DNA of 64,000 nucleotides from Arhodomonas aquaeolei DSM 8974 (GCF_000374645.1 NZ_KB894804.1:62001-126000); one strand, 5' to 3'; positions 32,836-42,563 are shown, counted from the stretch's first letter. Program-made: numbers and translations. The notes: generated by a model not told the origin, from the letters alone.

Positions 32836-34953
32836 ATGGATAGGCCTGTGATTCCTACTCCCGTCCAGAAGACGTTCCAGTACGGCGACCACACCGTAAC
32901 GCTCGAGACCGGACGCATCGCGCGGCAGGCCAGCGGCGCGGTGCTCGTCAACATGTCGGACACGGTGGTGCTCGTCACCGTCGTGGGTAAGCAGGACGAT
33001 GGCGAGCCCCGTCCCTTCCTGCCGCTGACGGTCAACTACCAGGAGCGGACCTATGCCGCGGGCAAGATCCCCGGCGGGTTCTTCAAGCGCGAGGGACGGC
33101 CTTCGGAGAAGGAGACACTGGTCTGCCGTCTGATCGACCGACCGATCCGGCCGCTGTTCCCCGCGGGCTTTACGAGCGAGGTCCAGGTCATCGCCACGGT
33201 TATCTCGATGAACCCCGAGGTCGACGCCGACATCCCGGCGCTGATCGGTACCTCGGCGGCTCTGGCGATCTCCGGCATCCCGTTTGAGGGGCCCATCGGT
33301 GCGGCCCGTGTCGGCTATCAGGATGGGCAGTTCGTGCTCAATCCGACCTTCAGCCAGATCGCGGCCTCCGACCTCGACCTGGTGGTGGCGGGCACGGAGG
33401 AAGCGGTGCTGATGGTCGAGTCGGAGGCGGACCGCCTCCCCGAGCAGACCATGCTCGATGCCGTGCTCTTCGGTCACGAGCAGATGCAGGCCGCGATCGG
33501 CGCGATCAAGGAGCTCGCCGCCGAGGCCGCCAAGCCCCGCTGGGACTGGGAGGCGCCGGCCAAGGATCAGGGGCTGGTCTCGCGCATGCAGGAGCTCGCG
33601 GGCGGTGAGCTCGCCGAGGCCTATCAGGTGGTGGACAAGCAGGAGCGCCAGGCCGCGGTCGGTGCCGTACGTGACCGCGTCGTTGCCGAGCTGACCGCCA
33701 CCGAGGAAAATCCGGAGGGCTGGAGCGAGCGCGAGGTCGCCGATGCGTTCAAGTCCCTCGAGAAGCAGATCGTGCGCGGGCGCATCATCCGCGGCGAGCC
33801 GCGGATCGACGGGCGTGACAACAACACGGTACGGCCGCTGACCATCGAGGTCGGTGCGCTGCCCCGTACCCACGGCTCGGCGCTGTTCACGCGCGGCGAG
33901 ACCCAGGCGATGGTCATCACCACGCTGGGTACCGGGCGCGATGCCCAGGTGGTGGACGCCATCGAGGGCGAGCGCAAGGAGCCGTTCATGCTCCACTATA
34001 ACTTCCCGCCGTACTGCGTGGGCGAGACCGGCTTCATGGGCAGCCCCAAGCGCCGTGAGATCGGTCACGGCAAGCTCGCCAAGCGCGGCATCCAGGCCGT
34101 GATGCCGAGCAGCGAGGAGTGTCCCTACGTGATCCGCGTGGTCTCGGAGATCACCGAGTCCAATGGCTCCAGCTCCATGGCCAGTGTCTGTGGCACCAGC
34201 CTCTCGCTCATGGACGCGGGCGTGCCGATCAAGGCGCCGGTGGCGGGTATCGCCATGGGTCTGATCAAGGAAGGCGACGACTTCGCCGTGCTCACCGATA
34301 TCCTCGGCGACGAGGATCACCTTGGCGACATGGACTTCAAGGTCGCCGGCTCCGAGGACGGCGTCACCGCGCTACAGATGGACATCAAGATCAACGGGAT
34401 CACCCGCGAGATCATGGAGAAGGCGCTGGAGCGCGCCCGCGAAGGCCGGATGCACATCCTCGGCAAGATGAACGAGGTGATCGCCGAGCCCCGCCAGGAG
34501 ATGTCCGAGCACGCGCCGCGGCTGCTTACCCTGCGCATCGACCCCGAGAAGATCCGTGACGTCATCGGCAAGGGCGGCAGCACCATCCGCCAGCTCACCG
34601 AGGAAACCGGCACGAGCATCGACATCTCGGATGACGGCGTGGTTACCGTGGCCTCCACGGACGCCGCTGCCGCCAACGAGGCGCGCCGGCGCATCGAGCT
34701 GCTCACCGCGGACGTCGAGGTCGGCCGCATCTACGAGGGCCGGGTGATCAAGCTCATGGACTTCGGCGCGTTCGTGAACATACTGCCGGGTCGCGACGGG
34801 CTGGTGCACATCTCCCAGATCTCCAACCGCCGTGTCGAGAGCGTCGCCGACGAGCTCTCCGAGGGACAGGTGGTGCGCGTGAAGGTCCTGGAGGTGGACC
34901 GCCAGGGCCGGATCCGGCTGAGCATCAAGGCGGTGGAGGAGGCCGACGCCTGA
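32836..34953 (+). CDS. pnp: Polyribonucleotide nucleotidyltransferase (PNPase)
   Basis: Phosphorolytic 3'-5' exoribonuclease, a core enzyme of mRNA decay. The 705-residue protein contains two RNase PH domains (first about 10-230, second about 315-545, with SSGMASVCG-like [18 protein letters not shown] and the [19 protein letters not shown] catalytic region), a KH domain ([15 protein letters not shown]) and a C-terminal S1 domain ([28 protein letters not shown]). It ends in a strong terminator, closing the operon. Confidence 0.98.
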   Translation: MDRPVIPTPVQKTFQYGDHTVTLETGRIARQASGAVLVNMSDTVVLVTVVGKQDDGEPRPFLPLTVNYQERTYAAGKIPGGFFKREGRPSEKETLVCRLIDRPIRPLFPAGFTSEVQVIATVISMNPEVDADIPALIGTSAALAISGIPFEGPIGAARVGYQDGQFVLNPTFSQIAASDLDLVVAGTEEAVLMVESEADRLPEQTMLDAVLFGHEQMQAAIGAIKELAAEAAKPRWDWEAPAKDQGLVSRMQELAGGELAEAYQVVDKQERQAAVGAVRDRVVAELTATEENPEGWSEREVADAFKSLEKQIVRGRIIRGEPRIDGRDNNTVRPLTIEVGALPRTHGSALFTRGETQAMVITTLGTGRDAQVVDAIEGERKEPFMLHYNFPPYCVGETGFMGSPKRREIGHGKLAKRGIQAVMPSSEECPYVIRVVSEITESNGSSSMASVCGTSLSLMDAGVPIKAPVAGIAMGLIKEGDDFAVLTDILGDEDHLGDMDFKVAGSEDGVTALQMDIKINGITREIMEKALERAREGRMHILGKMNEVIAEPRQEMSEHAPRLLTLRIDPEKIRDVIGKGGSTIRQLTEETGTSIDISDDGVVTVASTDAAAANEARRRIELLTADVEVGRIYEGRVIKLMDFGAFVNILPGRDGLVHISQISNRRVESVADELSEGQVVRVKVLEVDRQGRIRLSIKAVEEADA

Positions 34954-34979
34954 CGGGCGCCGGTTTCTGAAACATGCGA

Positions 34980-35006
34980 AAAAGGGGCCGTAAGGCCCCT
35001 TTTTTT
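34980..35006 (+). terminator. Intrinsic terminator after pnp
   Basis: Perfect stem AAAAGGGGCC/GGCCCCTTTT with loop GTAA and a T run to 35006, 26 bases after the pnp stop. Canonical Rho-independent terminator. Confidence 0.9.
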
Positions 35007-35074
35007 GGTTCATCGCATATTGCCGGGAAAGACGGTTTCCGGGGATGGCATGTTCGCGCTGTCTCCGCCGTTCG

Positions 35075-35102
35075 TTGACAGCGCACCACGCGATTCTAGA
35101 CT
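35075..35102 (+). promoter_or_regulatory. Promoter of the ABC importer operon
   Basis: Consensus TTGACA (35075-35080), 16-base spacer, TAGACT (35097-35102), about 38 bases before the substrate-binding protein start, which has a strong AAGGAGGA ribosome site. No operator was recognised. Confidence 0.55.
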
Positions 35103-35140
35103 CACAGTGTACTCCTCGTTTCGCGAAGGAGGACACAAAA

Positions 35141-36571
35141 ATGTCCAACTATCCCCGTGAATCCGCCTCTTTCCCGCGGCGTTGTGCCACTGCGCTCCTC
35201 GCCGCCTGCCTGGTGACGGGCACCGCATGGGCCGCCGGCGAACCGCCGGCCCCCGACTTCTCCAAGACCCAGTACGGGGACATGAGCTTCCCCGAGCAGT
35301 TCCCCGACGGCACGAGCATCAGCATCACCCAGTGGAGCCACTTCGTGCCCCGCTATGACCAGTGGTTCAAGCAGTACGCCCAGGAATGGGGTGACGCGCA
35401 TAACGTCGACGTCACGGTGAATTTCATCAACATCGCCGATCTGGCCTCGACCCTGTCCGCGTCGATCTCCGCCGGCGAGGGGGCGACGCTGTTCGAGATG
35501 GTGGCCCCGCCGACCGCGTTCATCGACGGGCTCAAGCCGCTGAACGACGTCAACAAGGCCGCCGCGACGGAGTTCGGCGAGCGTGCCGGCACCTGCGAGC
35601 GTTCCAGTTACCTGCCGGCGAAGGACATGTGGTACGGCTTCTGCCACGGCTGGGTGCCGGACCCGGGTGACTACCGTCGCTCTCTGTGGAAGGACGCCGG
35701 TTACCCCGATGGCCCGCAGACCTACGCGGACCTGCTCGAGGGCGGCGGCAAGATCTTCCAGAAGACCGGCACGCCGGTTGCCGTGGGGATGTCGCCGGAG
35801 ATCGACTCCGAGTTTTATGCCCGCGCGCTGATCTGGTCCTTCGGCGGCTCGATCCAGGACGAGAACGGCAATGTCACCTTCGACTCGCCGGAGGTCGTCG
35901 AGGCCGTGAAGTTCCAGAAGCAGCTCTTCGAGAACGCGATGACCCCGGAGGTCTTCGCGTGGAACGCCGCCTCCAATAACCAGACTTTCATCGGCGGTTC
36001 CGCCTCCTATATCCAGAACTCCATCTCCTTCTACCGCAGTGCCCAGGAGAGCTCGCCGGACGTGGCCGCAGACACCGGCTTCCGGCCGGGCCTGAAGGGA
36101 CCGCGGGGTGACGTGAAGATGCCGGCCCACGTGTGGTTCATCCACACCATGCCGGAGTACGTCACCGACGAGACCAAGATCCAGGCGGCGAAGAAGTTCA
36201 TGCTCGATCTCGAGCACAACTATCCGTCCGCGAGCTACTACTCCAAGTTCTACAATTTCCCGGCCTTTACCTCCCAGGTGCCGCAGCTCTTCGGTGATGA
36301 CAGCTGGCTGAACGACGATCCGTGGGGCGCGGAGCCCCCGGACAAGCTCGGTCTGTTGAAGACCGCCGAGGACTGGACCGCGTGGCTGGGCTACCCGGGC
36401 TATGCCAACCCTGCTGTCAGCGAGGTGTACCAGTCGCACCTGATCTCCAGCATGATGGCGGACGTCGCCCGTGGCGTGAAAACCCCGGAGCAGGCGGTGG
36501 AGGACACTGCCGGGGAGATCCGCGCCATCTTCGAGAAGTGGCGCGAACGCGGCTACGTGGGCGGCGGCTGA
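35141..36571 (+). CDS. ABC transporter extracellular substrate-binding protein (carbohydrate type)
   Basis: Periplasmic binding protein of family 1 (sugar/glycerol-phosphate type), 476 residues. A signal peptide is clear: basic RR at 13-14, a hydrophobic core ALLAACLVTGTA and an AWA-AGE cleavage site near residue 31. The mature protein has the two-lobed pattern, with ITQWSHFVPRYDQWFKQYA at the start of lobe 1, and is rich in Trp, Tyr and acidic residues, as expected for sugar stacking or a saline periplasm. The next three genes encode the ATPase and two permeases. The substrate cannot be read from the sequence. Confidence 0.88.
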   Translation: MSNYPRESASFPRRCATALLAACLVTGTAWAAGEPPAPDFSKTQYGDMSFPEQFPDGTSISITQWSHFVPRYDQWFKQYAQEWGDAHNVDVTVNFINIADLASTLSASISAGEGATLFEMVAPPTAFIDGLKPLNDVNKAAATEFGERAGTCERSSYLPAKDMWYGFCHGWVPDPGDYRRSLWKDAGYPDGPQTYADLLEGGGKIFQKTGTPVAVGMSPEIDSEFYARALIWSFGGSIQDENGNVTFDSPEVVEAVKFQKQLFENAMTPEVFAWNAASNNQTFIGGSASYIQNSISFYRSAQESSPDVAADTGFRPGLKGPRGDVKMPAHVWFIHTMPEYVTDETKIQAAKKFMLDLEHNYPSASYYSKFYNFPAFTSQVPQLFGDDSWLNDDPWGAEPPDKLGLLKTAEDWTAWLGYPGYANPAVSEVYQSHLISSMMADVARGVKTPEQAVEDTAGEIRAIFEKWRERGYVGGG

Positions 36572-36589
36572 GCAGCGCCGATGTCCATG

Positions 36590-36612
36590 GCCCGCCCCCG
36601 GCCGGGGCGGGC
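36590..36612 (+). terminator. GC hairpin after the binding-protein gene
   Basis: Nine-base perfect stem GCCCGCCCC/GGGGCGGGC with loop CGGCC, 19 bases after the stop of the binding-protein gene and without a T tract. With the next hairpin it probably shields or partly ends the upstream message, raising binding protein over the membrane components. Confidence 0.45.
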
Positions 36613-36632
36613 CGGCTCCCCCGAAATGAGTC

Positions 36633-36662
36633 CCGCTGCGCCGGCCCGTTCCGGTGCGGCGG
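36633..36662 (+). repeat. Second hairpin before the ATPase gene
   Basis: Twelve-base stem CCGCTGCGCCGG/CCGGTGCGGCGG (two G-U pairs in RNA) with loop CCCGTT. It lies 21 bases downstream of the first hairpin and ends 39 bases before the ATPase ATG. The arrangement resembles the REP elements between malE and malF. Confidence 0.45.
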
Positions 36663-36701
36663 GCGATGATCCATGACTGTATTAACGGGGCGAACGGCGA
36701 C

Positions 36702-37763
36702 ATGGCGGTACTCGAGACTCGTGGCCTCAAGAAGCACTTCGGCCGCATCCGCGCGGTGGACGGCATCGACCTCACGTCCACGGACGGCGAGCTCCTCGCC
36801 ATCCTCGGACCGTCCGGCTCCGGCAAGAGCACGCTGATGCGCATGGTTGCCGGGCTCGAGGAGCCGAGTGCCGGCGACATCCTGGTGGACGGACGCTCCA
36901 TCGTTGGCATCCCGCCCAAGCGGCGCAACGTCGCCATGGTCTTCCAGAGCTTCGCGCTGTATCCGCACATGAGCGTGCTGGAGAACATCCGTTTCCCGCT
37001 GGTGGCGCGCCGGGTACCCGCCGCGGAGCAGCGTGAGAAGATCGACTGGGTGACCGGTATCCTGGATATCGGCGATCTGCTCGAACGCCGGCCCACCCGG
37101 CTGTCCGGCGGGCAGATGCAGCGGGTGGCGCTGGCCCGGGCGCTGGTGCGCGACCCGGAGCTGTTCGTCTTCGACGAGCCGCTGTCCTCGCTGGACGCCC
37201 AGATCCGGAGCCAGGCACGCGGGGAGCTGCGCGAGCTCCACGACCGTACGCAGATCACCACGCTCTACGTCACCCACGATCAGCTCGAGGCCCTCGGGCT
37301 CGCGGACCGGGTGGCGGTGGTGCACAACGGCTGCATCCAGCAGCTGGGCACACCGCGAACGCTCTACGAGGATCCCGGCAACCTCTTCGTGGCCGGCTTT
37401 ATCGGTGATCCACCCATGAACCGTCTCGATCTCGGTGACAACGTCATCCTCGGTGTGCGCCCGGAGCACCTGCTTCTCGAGCACGGCGAGGAGGACCCCG
37501 GGGAGGTGGCGCTGCGCCTCGAGGTCGAGCTGGAGCACCTGGAGTTCCTCGGTGCGGAGTGGCTGATCTACGCTGCCGTGTGCGCCGGCGTCCCCGAGAC
37601 CGGGCGGCGGCGTCCGCGGGTGATCGCGCGGCTGCGGCAGGCGGAGCCGCCGAGCATGGAGACCGGTCAGCGCCGGACCCTGGTCGTGCGCCGGGCGAAC
37701 GCGCGCTACTTCGATGCCGAGAGCGGCGAGCGCCGGTCTGCCCCGTCGGGGGTGGCGGCATGA
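36702..37763 (+). CDS. ABC transporter ATP-binding protein (MalK/UgpC type)
   Basis: Cytoplasmic ATPase driving the carbohydrate-type importer. The 353-residue protein has Walker A GPSGSGKST, Q-loop VFQSFALYPHMSV, signature LSGGQMQRVALARAL, Walker B LFVFDEPLSSLDA and switch His in YVTHDQLEAL. After about residue 235 comes a C-terminal TOBE-like regulatory domain (VILGVRPEHLLL). I start at ATG 36702 (MAVLETRGLKKHFG); ATG 36669 would add 11 unusual residues. It overlaps the first permease gene by four bases. Confidence 0.9.
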   Translation: MAVLETRGLKKHFGRIRAVDGIDLTSTDGELLAILGPSGSGKSTLMRMVAGLEEPSAGDILVDGRSIVGIPPKRRNVAMVFQSFALYPHMSVLENIRFPLVARRVPAAEQREKIDWVTGILDIGDLLERRPTRLSGGQMQRVALARALVRDPELFVFDEPLSSLDAQIRSQARGELRELHDRTQITTLYVTHDQLEALGLADRVAVVHNGCIQQLGTPRTLYEDPGNLFVAGFIGDPPMNRLDLGDNVILGVRPEHLLLEHGEEDPGEVALRLEVELEHLEFLGAEWLIYAAVCAGVPETGRRRPRVIARLRQAEPPSMETGQRRTLVVRRANARYFDAESGERRSAPSGVAA

Positions 37764-38707
37764 GTGCCGCGGCGCAGGGCGGCTGGTTCGCCCGCGCGGG
37801 GGACGCCCTGGAGCGGCCACGGGTCCTCGGCACCGTCATGCTCGCGCCGGCGGTGCTCTATATCGTCGCCTTCGTGGCGGTGCCGTTCTGCATCGCCATC
37901 GCGCTGAGTTTCAGCGATGCCACCGTCGGCGATCCCACGATCAGCAGCTTTGTCGGCCTGGAGAATTTCCGTGCGGTGATGCAGCAGGAAGCGTTCATGA
38001 GCGCGCTGCGCAACAGCATCATCGTCACCGTCGCTACCGTCGTGGGCATCGTGGTGCTGGCGACTATCGCCGTGGAGATCCTGGCGCGGGAATTCCCCGG
38101 CCGGCGGCTCGTGCAGGTGCTGTTCATGCTGCCCTGGGCGATGCCGGTGGCGCTCGCGGCCATCACCTGGCTGTGGCTGCTGGACTCGCAGTTCAGCCCG
38201 ATAGACTGGCTGCTGGTACAGCTCGGCCTGCTCGGGCCGGGCACACCGCTGGGGCCGGCAAAGCACCTCTATTACCTCGGCCGGGAGTGGCTGGGGCTGG
38301 GTTCGGTGGTGTTCGTCGATATCTGGCGCACCCTGCCGCTGGCGACGATCATTGTCCTCGCCGGCCGGCTGTCCATCCCCCGGGAGCGGCTGGAGCAGGC
38401 CCAGATCGACGGCGCCGGATTCTTCCGGGTGCTCCTGCGCATCATTATTCCGGCACTGGCGCCGGTGCTCATCGTGGCCATCCTGTTCACTGCGCTGCTG
38501 GTCATCGGCGAGATGTCCACGGTGGCACTGCTCACCCGGGGCGGGCCGGGGCACTCGGGCCAGATCCTGCCCTACTGGGCCTATCTCAAGGGCATCGAGA
38601 GCGGCGACCTCGCCCAGGGGGCCGCCGTGTCGCTGTTTCTCTTCCCCGTGCTCGCGGCGGCGGCGATCGTGGCGCTGCGTTTCGCCGCACGGCTGCACCG
38701 CGACTGA
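37760..38707 (+). CDS. ABC transporter permease 1 (MalF/UgpA type)
   Basis: Inner-membrane permease of the carbohydrate-type importer, 315 residues with six predicted helices. The cytoplasmic EAA coupling loop that docks the ATPase is present as LEQAQIDGAGFFRVLLRIIIP. It begins with ATGA overlapping the ATPase stop. A short periplasmic loop follows helix 1, as in UgpA-like permeases rather than the large P2 loop of E. coli MalF. The substrate is unknown. Confidence 0.88.
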   Translation: MSAAAQGGWFARAGDALERPRVLGTVMLAPAVLYIVAFVAVPFCIAIALSFSDATVGDPTISSFVGLENFRAVMQQEAFMSALRNSIIVTVATVVGIVVLATIAVEILAREFPGRRLVQVLFMLPWAMPVALAAITWLWLLDSQFSPIDWLLVQLGLLGPGTPLGPAKHLYYLGREWLGLGSVVFVDIWRTLPLATIIVLAGRLSIPRERLEQAQIDGAGFFRVLLRIIIPALAPVLIVAILFTALLVIGEMSTVALLTRGGPGHSGQILPYWAYLKGIESGDLAQGAAVSLFLFPVLAAAAIVALRFAARLHRD

Positions 38708-38717
38708 GGTGACGGGC

Positions 38718-39551
38718 ATGCGCAGGCAGGCGAGAAAAACCGGGTTCTACACGGCGGTCGTGCTGCTGGTACTGTTCTCGATACTGCCGATCGCCTATGC
38801 CGTGCTCACGATCTTCAAGAAGGAGTCGGAGCTCTTCGACCCGGGGTCGAACCCGTTCCTCTACGAGCAGGGCGCGACCCTCAAGCACCTGGTGTTCCTG
38901 TTCACGGGCACGCCGTTCCCCACCTTCCTGTGGAACTCGCTGGTGATCGGGGTGTTCGTGGTCGCGATCACGGTGGTGCTGGCGGTGCCGGCGGCCTACG
39001 CCCTCGCGCGGCTCACCGGGCGCTGGGGCGAGAGCTCGGGCATGGCGATTTTCCTCGTCTACCTCATCCCGCCGACGCTGCTGTTCATCCCGCTGTTCCG
39101 CATCGTGGTGTGGCTGGGGCTGGCGAACAGCATCTGGTCGCTGGTGGTGGTCCTGCCCACCATCACGGTGCCCTTCTGTACGTGGCTGCTGCTGGGCTTC
39201 TTCCGCTCGGTGCCCCGGGAGCTCGACGAGGCGGCGCTGCTGGACGGCTGCTCGCGCTTCACCGCGTTCCGCAAGGTCGTGCTGCCCCAGGCCCTGCCGG
39301 GCATCGGGGCATGCATGGTGTTCGCGTTCTCGCTGTCGCTGTCGAATTATATCTACTCCGTGACCTTCATCAGCGAGAGCGCCTCGCGCAACCTCAGCGC
39401 CGGCGTGCCCACGGAGCTGATCCGCGGCGATGTCTACTTCTGGCCTTCGCTGATGGCGGCGACGGCGATCGTGGCGATCCCGCTGGGGCTCGCCTACGGG
39501 CTGCTGTTCGACTACCTGGTCCGTGGCTTCCAGAGCGCGGAGACGGGATAG
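38718..39551 (+). CDS. ABC transporter permease 2 (MalG/UgpE type)
   Basis: Second inner-membrane permease, 277 residues, six helices, with EAA loop DEAALLDGCSRFTAFRKVVLP. It starts ten bases after permease 1 (ATG 38718, MRRQARKTGFYTAV). Its stop lies six bases from the stop of the convergent imuB gene, so the ABC operon ends here without room for its own terminator. Confidence 0.88.
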   Translation: MRRQARKTGFYTAVVLLVLFSILPIAYAVLTIFKKESELFDPGSNPFLYEQGATLKHLVFLFTGTPFPTFLWNSLVIGVFVVAITVVLAVPAAYALARLTGRWGESSGMAIFLVYLIPPTLLFIPLFRIVVWLGLANSIWSLVVVLPTITVPFCTWLLLGFFRSVPRELDEAALLDGCSRFTAFRKVVLPQALPGIGACMVFAFSLSLSNYIYSVTFISESASRNLSAGVPTELIRGDVYFWPSLMAATAIVAIPLGLAYGLLFDYLVRGFQSAETG

Positions 39552-39557
39552 GGCGGC

Positions 39558-40988
39558 TCAGGCGAACAGCCCGTGGAGGAACCAGCCGCGGGCATGGCCC
39601 CTTTCGCGGTAGACCCACAGCCGTTCCCCGCCGGGGTTGCTGGCCACGTAGTAGTCGCGGGCCACGTCCTGGCCGTCCCACCAGCCGGACTCGATGCGCT
39701 CCGGCCCGTCGTGGAGGGTGAGGGGGCCGTGCCATGCGGGCGTCTCGCCGCTCACGGTCAGTGCCCGGGGCGGGTCCAGCAGCCACAGCGGGCGTGCGGG
39801 GTTGGGCGCCGGCGTCCCGCCGCCGCGGCCGGGGGCGACGTAATGCCAGGCACGCTCGGGTCGATGCTCGCTGCGGGTGTGCAGGCCGTTGACCGTCTCC
39901 TCGCCCAGGCGCGTGGAGAGCCGTTCCACCAGGCCGTGCCACGGCGTCTCTTCCCGGGCGCCGGGCAGGAGTGCCGGCGATTCCGGGGCCAGTGGCTGGA
40001 GGTCGCCGGCCAGCAGGGTGAGTGACTGCACGGGGCCGGACAGGGCCAGGCGTTCCAGGCGTTCGCGGGCGAGGGTGAGCAGGTGTGCGGCATCGCGGCT
40101 CGGGGCGAGCAGGCCGACGCGGGCGGTGCTCGCCCCGCGGGGGACGTGGTGGAGCCGCAGCTCCAGGCGCTGGACCCCCCGGCCGAGCCCGCTCAGGTAG
40201 CCGCAGAGCTCGCCGAGCAGTCGTTCCAGGCCCCGGGCGATCAGCTCCCGGTCGCCGCTTTCCCGGGGCAGGGCGATCTCGGCGCGGTAGCGCGGCGGGG
40301 GCTGCCAGGGGTGGCGCGGGTCGGCGTGACGGCCGTGGGCGCGGTCGAGCTGGCGCAGCAGGGCATGGCCGAAGCGCCGGGCGAGGCCGTCCCGGGGCAG
40401 GGCGAGGACGTCGCCCAGGGTCTCGCAGCCGAGGCCGGTGAGCTCTTCATGGTGGCGGGGCTGTTCCAGCGCGAGGACCGCCACGGGCAACTGGGTCAGT
40501 GCCGCATCGCTCTCGGTCTGCGTCGTCGCGGCCGTCGTGTCGCCGGCGCGGGCAAGCAGCCAGGCGGCGGTAGGGGTCGGGGCGAGGCTGGTCAGCGGCC
40601 GGTAGCCGAGCCCCACCACGCCGTCGGCGATCGTGGTGCGCAGCCGCTCCAGTCCGCCGAAGTAGCGCAGGCTGCCGCCGATCTCCAGCAGCAGGGCGTC
40701 CGGGCGCTGGGGGCTTACCACCGGGGTGAACTGCAGCGACCAGGCGGCGAGCTGACGCAGGGCCCGAGCCTCCGCGGCCGGATCGCGTTCGTGGCAGAGC
40801 AGCCGGGGCACCAGGGCCCGGGCGGCGCTGACGCGCTGGCCCGGTGCCACCCCGGCGCGGCGGGCCGGCCGGTTGGCCGCCGATACCGTACCGCCTTCGG
40901 CGACCACGCGGGCATCGTCGTCGCCTCCGGCCCGCTGGAAGACCTCCAGCGCCAGCTCCGGCACCCGCAGGCACAGCCACAGCGTCAT
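39558..40988 (-). CDS. imuB: ImuB, inactive Y-family polymerase of the SOS mutasome
   Basis: Non-catalytic Y-family DNA polymerase homologue that bridges DnaE2 and the beta clamp in damage-induced mutagenesis. The 476-residue protein starts MTLWLCLRVPELALEVFQ, where active Y-family enzymes have an acidic catalytic pair, and has LLLEIGGSLRYFGG where they have the second acidic site. This agrees with the known loss of catalytic residues in ImuB. The C-terminal region is a little-finger-like and variable segment. ATG 41009 (MPAEDRP...) is an alternative start. It is the last gene of lexA-imuA-imuB. Confidence 0.88.
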   Translation of the reverse strand: MTLWLCLRVPELALEVFQRAGGDDDARVVAEGGTVSAANRPARRAGVAPGQRVSAARALVPRLLCHERDPAAEARALRQLAAWSLQFTPVVSPQRPDALLLEIGGSLRYFGGLERLRTTIADGVVGLGYRPLTSLAPTPTAAWLLARAGDTTAATTQTESDAALTQLPVAVLALEQPRHHEELTGLGCETLGDVLALPRDGLARRFGHALLRQLDRAHGRHADPRHPWQPPPRYRAEIALPRESGDRELIARGLERLLGELCGYLSGLGRGVQRLELRLHHVPRGASTARVGLLAPSRDAAHLLTLARERLERLALSGPVQSLTLLAGDLQPLAPESPALLPGAREETPWHGLVERLSTRLGEETVNGLHTRSEHRPERAWHYVAPGRGGGTPAPNPARPLWLLDPPRALTVSGETPAWHGPLTLHDGPERIESGWWDGQDVARDYYVASNPGGERLWVYRERGHARGWFLHGLFA

Positions 40989-41016
40989 GGGGCGATCCTC
41001 CGCCGGCATCCGGCGC

Positions 41017-41802
41017 TCAGCCCCGGGGCACCAGCCCCAGCTCGATCTGTGCGGCCCGCGGCCGGCCGCCGCCGCGGCGGTGCGGTGCCGGGCGCGGTGT
41101 CGCGGCATTGCGTACCGGGGCCGGTCCGGCCGCCTCGCGTGCCGCCGGTGGTGCGCTGACCGCGGCGGGCACCGCCGGGGCGGCGTCCGTCTCCGGGTAG
41201 AGGACCCGGCGCCGGCCGCCGCCGCGGCACTTGAGCAGCTCCATGCGCAGGCCGCGGTCGTCCCGGTCCAGGTGCATCCGCAGGGCTGCCGGCGAGGCGC
41301 TGCTGCGGTTGCTCTCGCGGCGGAAGATCAGCCCGAGGCTGTCCCCGGCCTCGGCGGCGAGCTGCAGGCGGCGCAGGCTTGCGGTGTCCACCTGGCGCGG
41401 CCAGGCGAGCACGGCCCCGCAGGTCCCGGCGCGCAGGGCCTGCTCCACGGCCCACAGGGCGTCGGTCCCGCTGCGGGGGTGGATCAGCAGCAGCCGGCCC
41501 AGATCGAGTCCCTGGGCGGCGAGTGCCGGTGCGTAGGGGACGAAGGGCGGGGCGATGAAGGCTACCCAGCGCCCCTGGCGCGCGATCTCCGCCAGCGCGG
41601 GCATCAGCAGCCGTAGCTCACCGATGCCGTGGTGCTCGTGGAGGACCTCGGTGAGTGCCCCCCGGGGCCAGCCGCCGCCGGGCAGCACCGCGTCCAGGGC
41701 CGGGTGGCCGGTGGTGACATGACGTCCGTCCGGCCCGTCCCCCGTGGTGCCGGCCCGCCAGATACCGGGCTGACGGAGCAGCTCCTCGACCGCTTCACTC
41801 AT
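41017..41802 (-). CDS. imuA: ImuA, RecA-like accessory protein of translesion synthesis
   Basis: RecA/SulA-related protein that works with ImuB and DnaE2 in SOS mutagenesis. The 261-residue product has the family N-terminal part, VTTGHPALDAVLPGGGWPRGALTEVLHE, resembling a degenerate ATP-binding core of RecA, and a Pro/Ala/Arg-rich C-terminal tail. It lies 12 bases downstream of lexA and 28 bases upstream of imuB, so all three are probably one SOS-induced transcript. Confidence 0.88.
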   Translation of the reverse strand: MSEAVEELLRQPGIWRAGTTGDGPDGRHVTTGHPALDAVLPGGGWPRGALTEVLHEHHGIGELRLLMPALAEIARQGRWVAFIAPPFVPYAPALAAQGLDLGRLLLIHPRSGTDALWAVEQALRAGTCGAVLAWPRQVDTASLRRLQLAAEAGDSLGLIFRRESNRSSASPAALRMHLDRDDRGLRMELLKCRGGGRRRVLYPETDAAPAVPAAVSAPPAAREAAGPAPVRNAATPRPAPHRRGGGRPRAAQIELGLVPRG

Positions 41803-41814
41803 GGCTGACTCTCC

Positions 41815-42447
41815 TCAGAGCGCGGGGCGGATGACACCCACCCCGATGCCCTCGATGGCAAGGGATTCGACTCGCAGATCCACCTCGATGGGGCGGAATG
41901 CGTCGTTTTCGGGCAGCAGCTCCACGTGGGGGCCACGGCGGCGGAAGCGCTTCACCGTGACCTCGTCGTGCAGGCGTGCCACCACGATCTGGCCGTCCCT
42001 TGCCTCTTCGGTGCGCTGCACCGCCAGGAGATCGCCGTCCAGGATCCCCGCGTCCTGCATGCTCGCGCCCCGGACCACCAGCAGGTAGTCCGGACGCCGG
42101 TCGAACAGCGCCTCGGTGATCGCGTAGCGCCGCTCGATGTGCTCCTCCGCCAGGATCGGGCTGCCGGCGGCGACCCGGCCGACCACCGGCAGGCCCTCGC
42201 CGGTGTCGTCGCCTGCGTCGCCTTCATCGGTCTCCATACCGATCAGGCGGATGCCCCGGGAGGCCCCCCGGCGCATCTCGATGACCCCCTTGCGCGCGAG
42301 TGCCCGCAGGTGCTGCTCCGCGGCGTTGGGCGAGCGGAAGCCGCAGGCGCGGGCGATCTCGCTGCGCGTCGGCGGGTAGCCCGTCTCCGCGATGCAGCGG
42401 CGGATCAGCGCCAGTATCTCGGCCTGTCGGGGGGTCAGTTCGTTCAT
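41815..42447 (-). CDS. lexA: LexA repressor
   Basis: SOS repressor. The 210-residue protein has an N-terminal winged helix ([34 protein letters not shown]), an acidic linker, the Ala94-Gly95 self-cleavage site in GRVAAGSPI, nucleophile Ser129 in [10 protein letters not shown] and catalytic Lys166 in EVTVKRF. It begins the leftward lexA-imuA-imuB transcript and has a perfect SOS box 15-30 bases upstream, so it is autoregulated. Whether the genome carries a second lexA cannot be seen. Confidence 0.96.
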   Translation of the reverse strand: MNELTPRQAEILALIRRCIAETGYPPTRSEIARACGFRSPNAAEQHLRALARKGVIEMRRGASRGIRLIGMETDEGDAGDDTGEGLPVVGRVAAGSPILAEEHIERRYAITEALFDRRPDYLLVVRGASMQDAGILDGDLLAVQRTEEARDGQIVVARLHDEVTVKRFRRRGPHVELLPENDAFRPIEVDLRVESLAIEGIGVGVIRPAL

Positions 42448-42461
42448 GCATCCTCCGGTTA

Positions 42462-42477
42462 CTGTATAAATATACAG
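42462..42477. promoter_or_regulatory. LexA (SOS) box of lexA-imuA-imuB
   Basis: CTGT-ATAAATAT-ACAG, a perfect CTGT-N8-ACAG box, extended by TA on both sides. On the minus strand it overlaps a candidate -10 (TATATT, 16 bases after TTGCCA), so LexA binding would block lexA transcription. Confidence 0.92.
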
Positions 42478-42528
42478 TATCTTCGCCGGCTGGCAAGCCC
42501 GGTTGAGTACCGGGCATTCATGGGAATA

Positions 42529-42544
42529 CTGTAAATATATACAG
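42529..42544. promoter_or_regulatory. LexA (SOS) box of dnaE2
   Basis: CTGT-AAATATAT-ACAG, a second perfect SOS box. It overlaps the -10 TACTGT (42527-42532) of a candidate promoter whose -35 is TTGAGT (42503-42508, 18-base spacer), and lies 20 bases before the dnaE2 ATG. Confidence 0.92.
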
Positions 42545-42563
42545 CAATCCGCGAAACCCCGTG

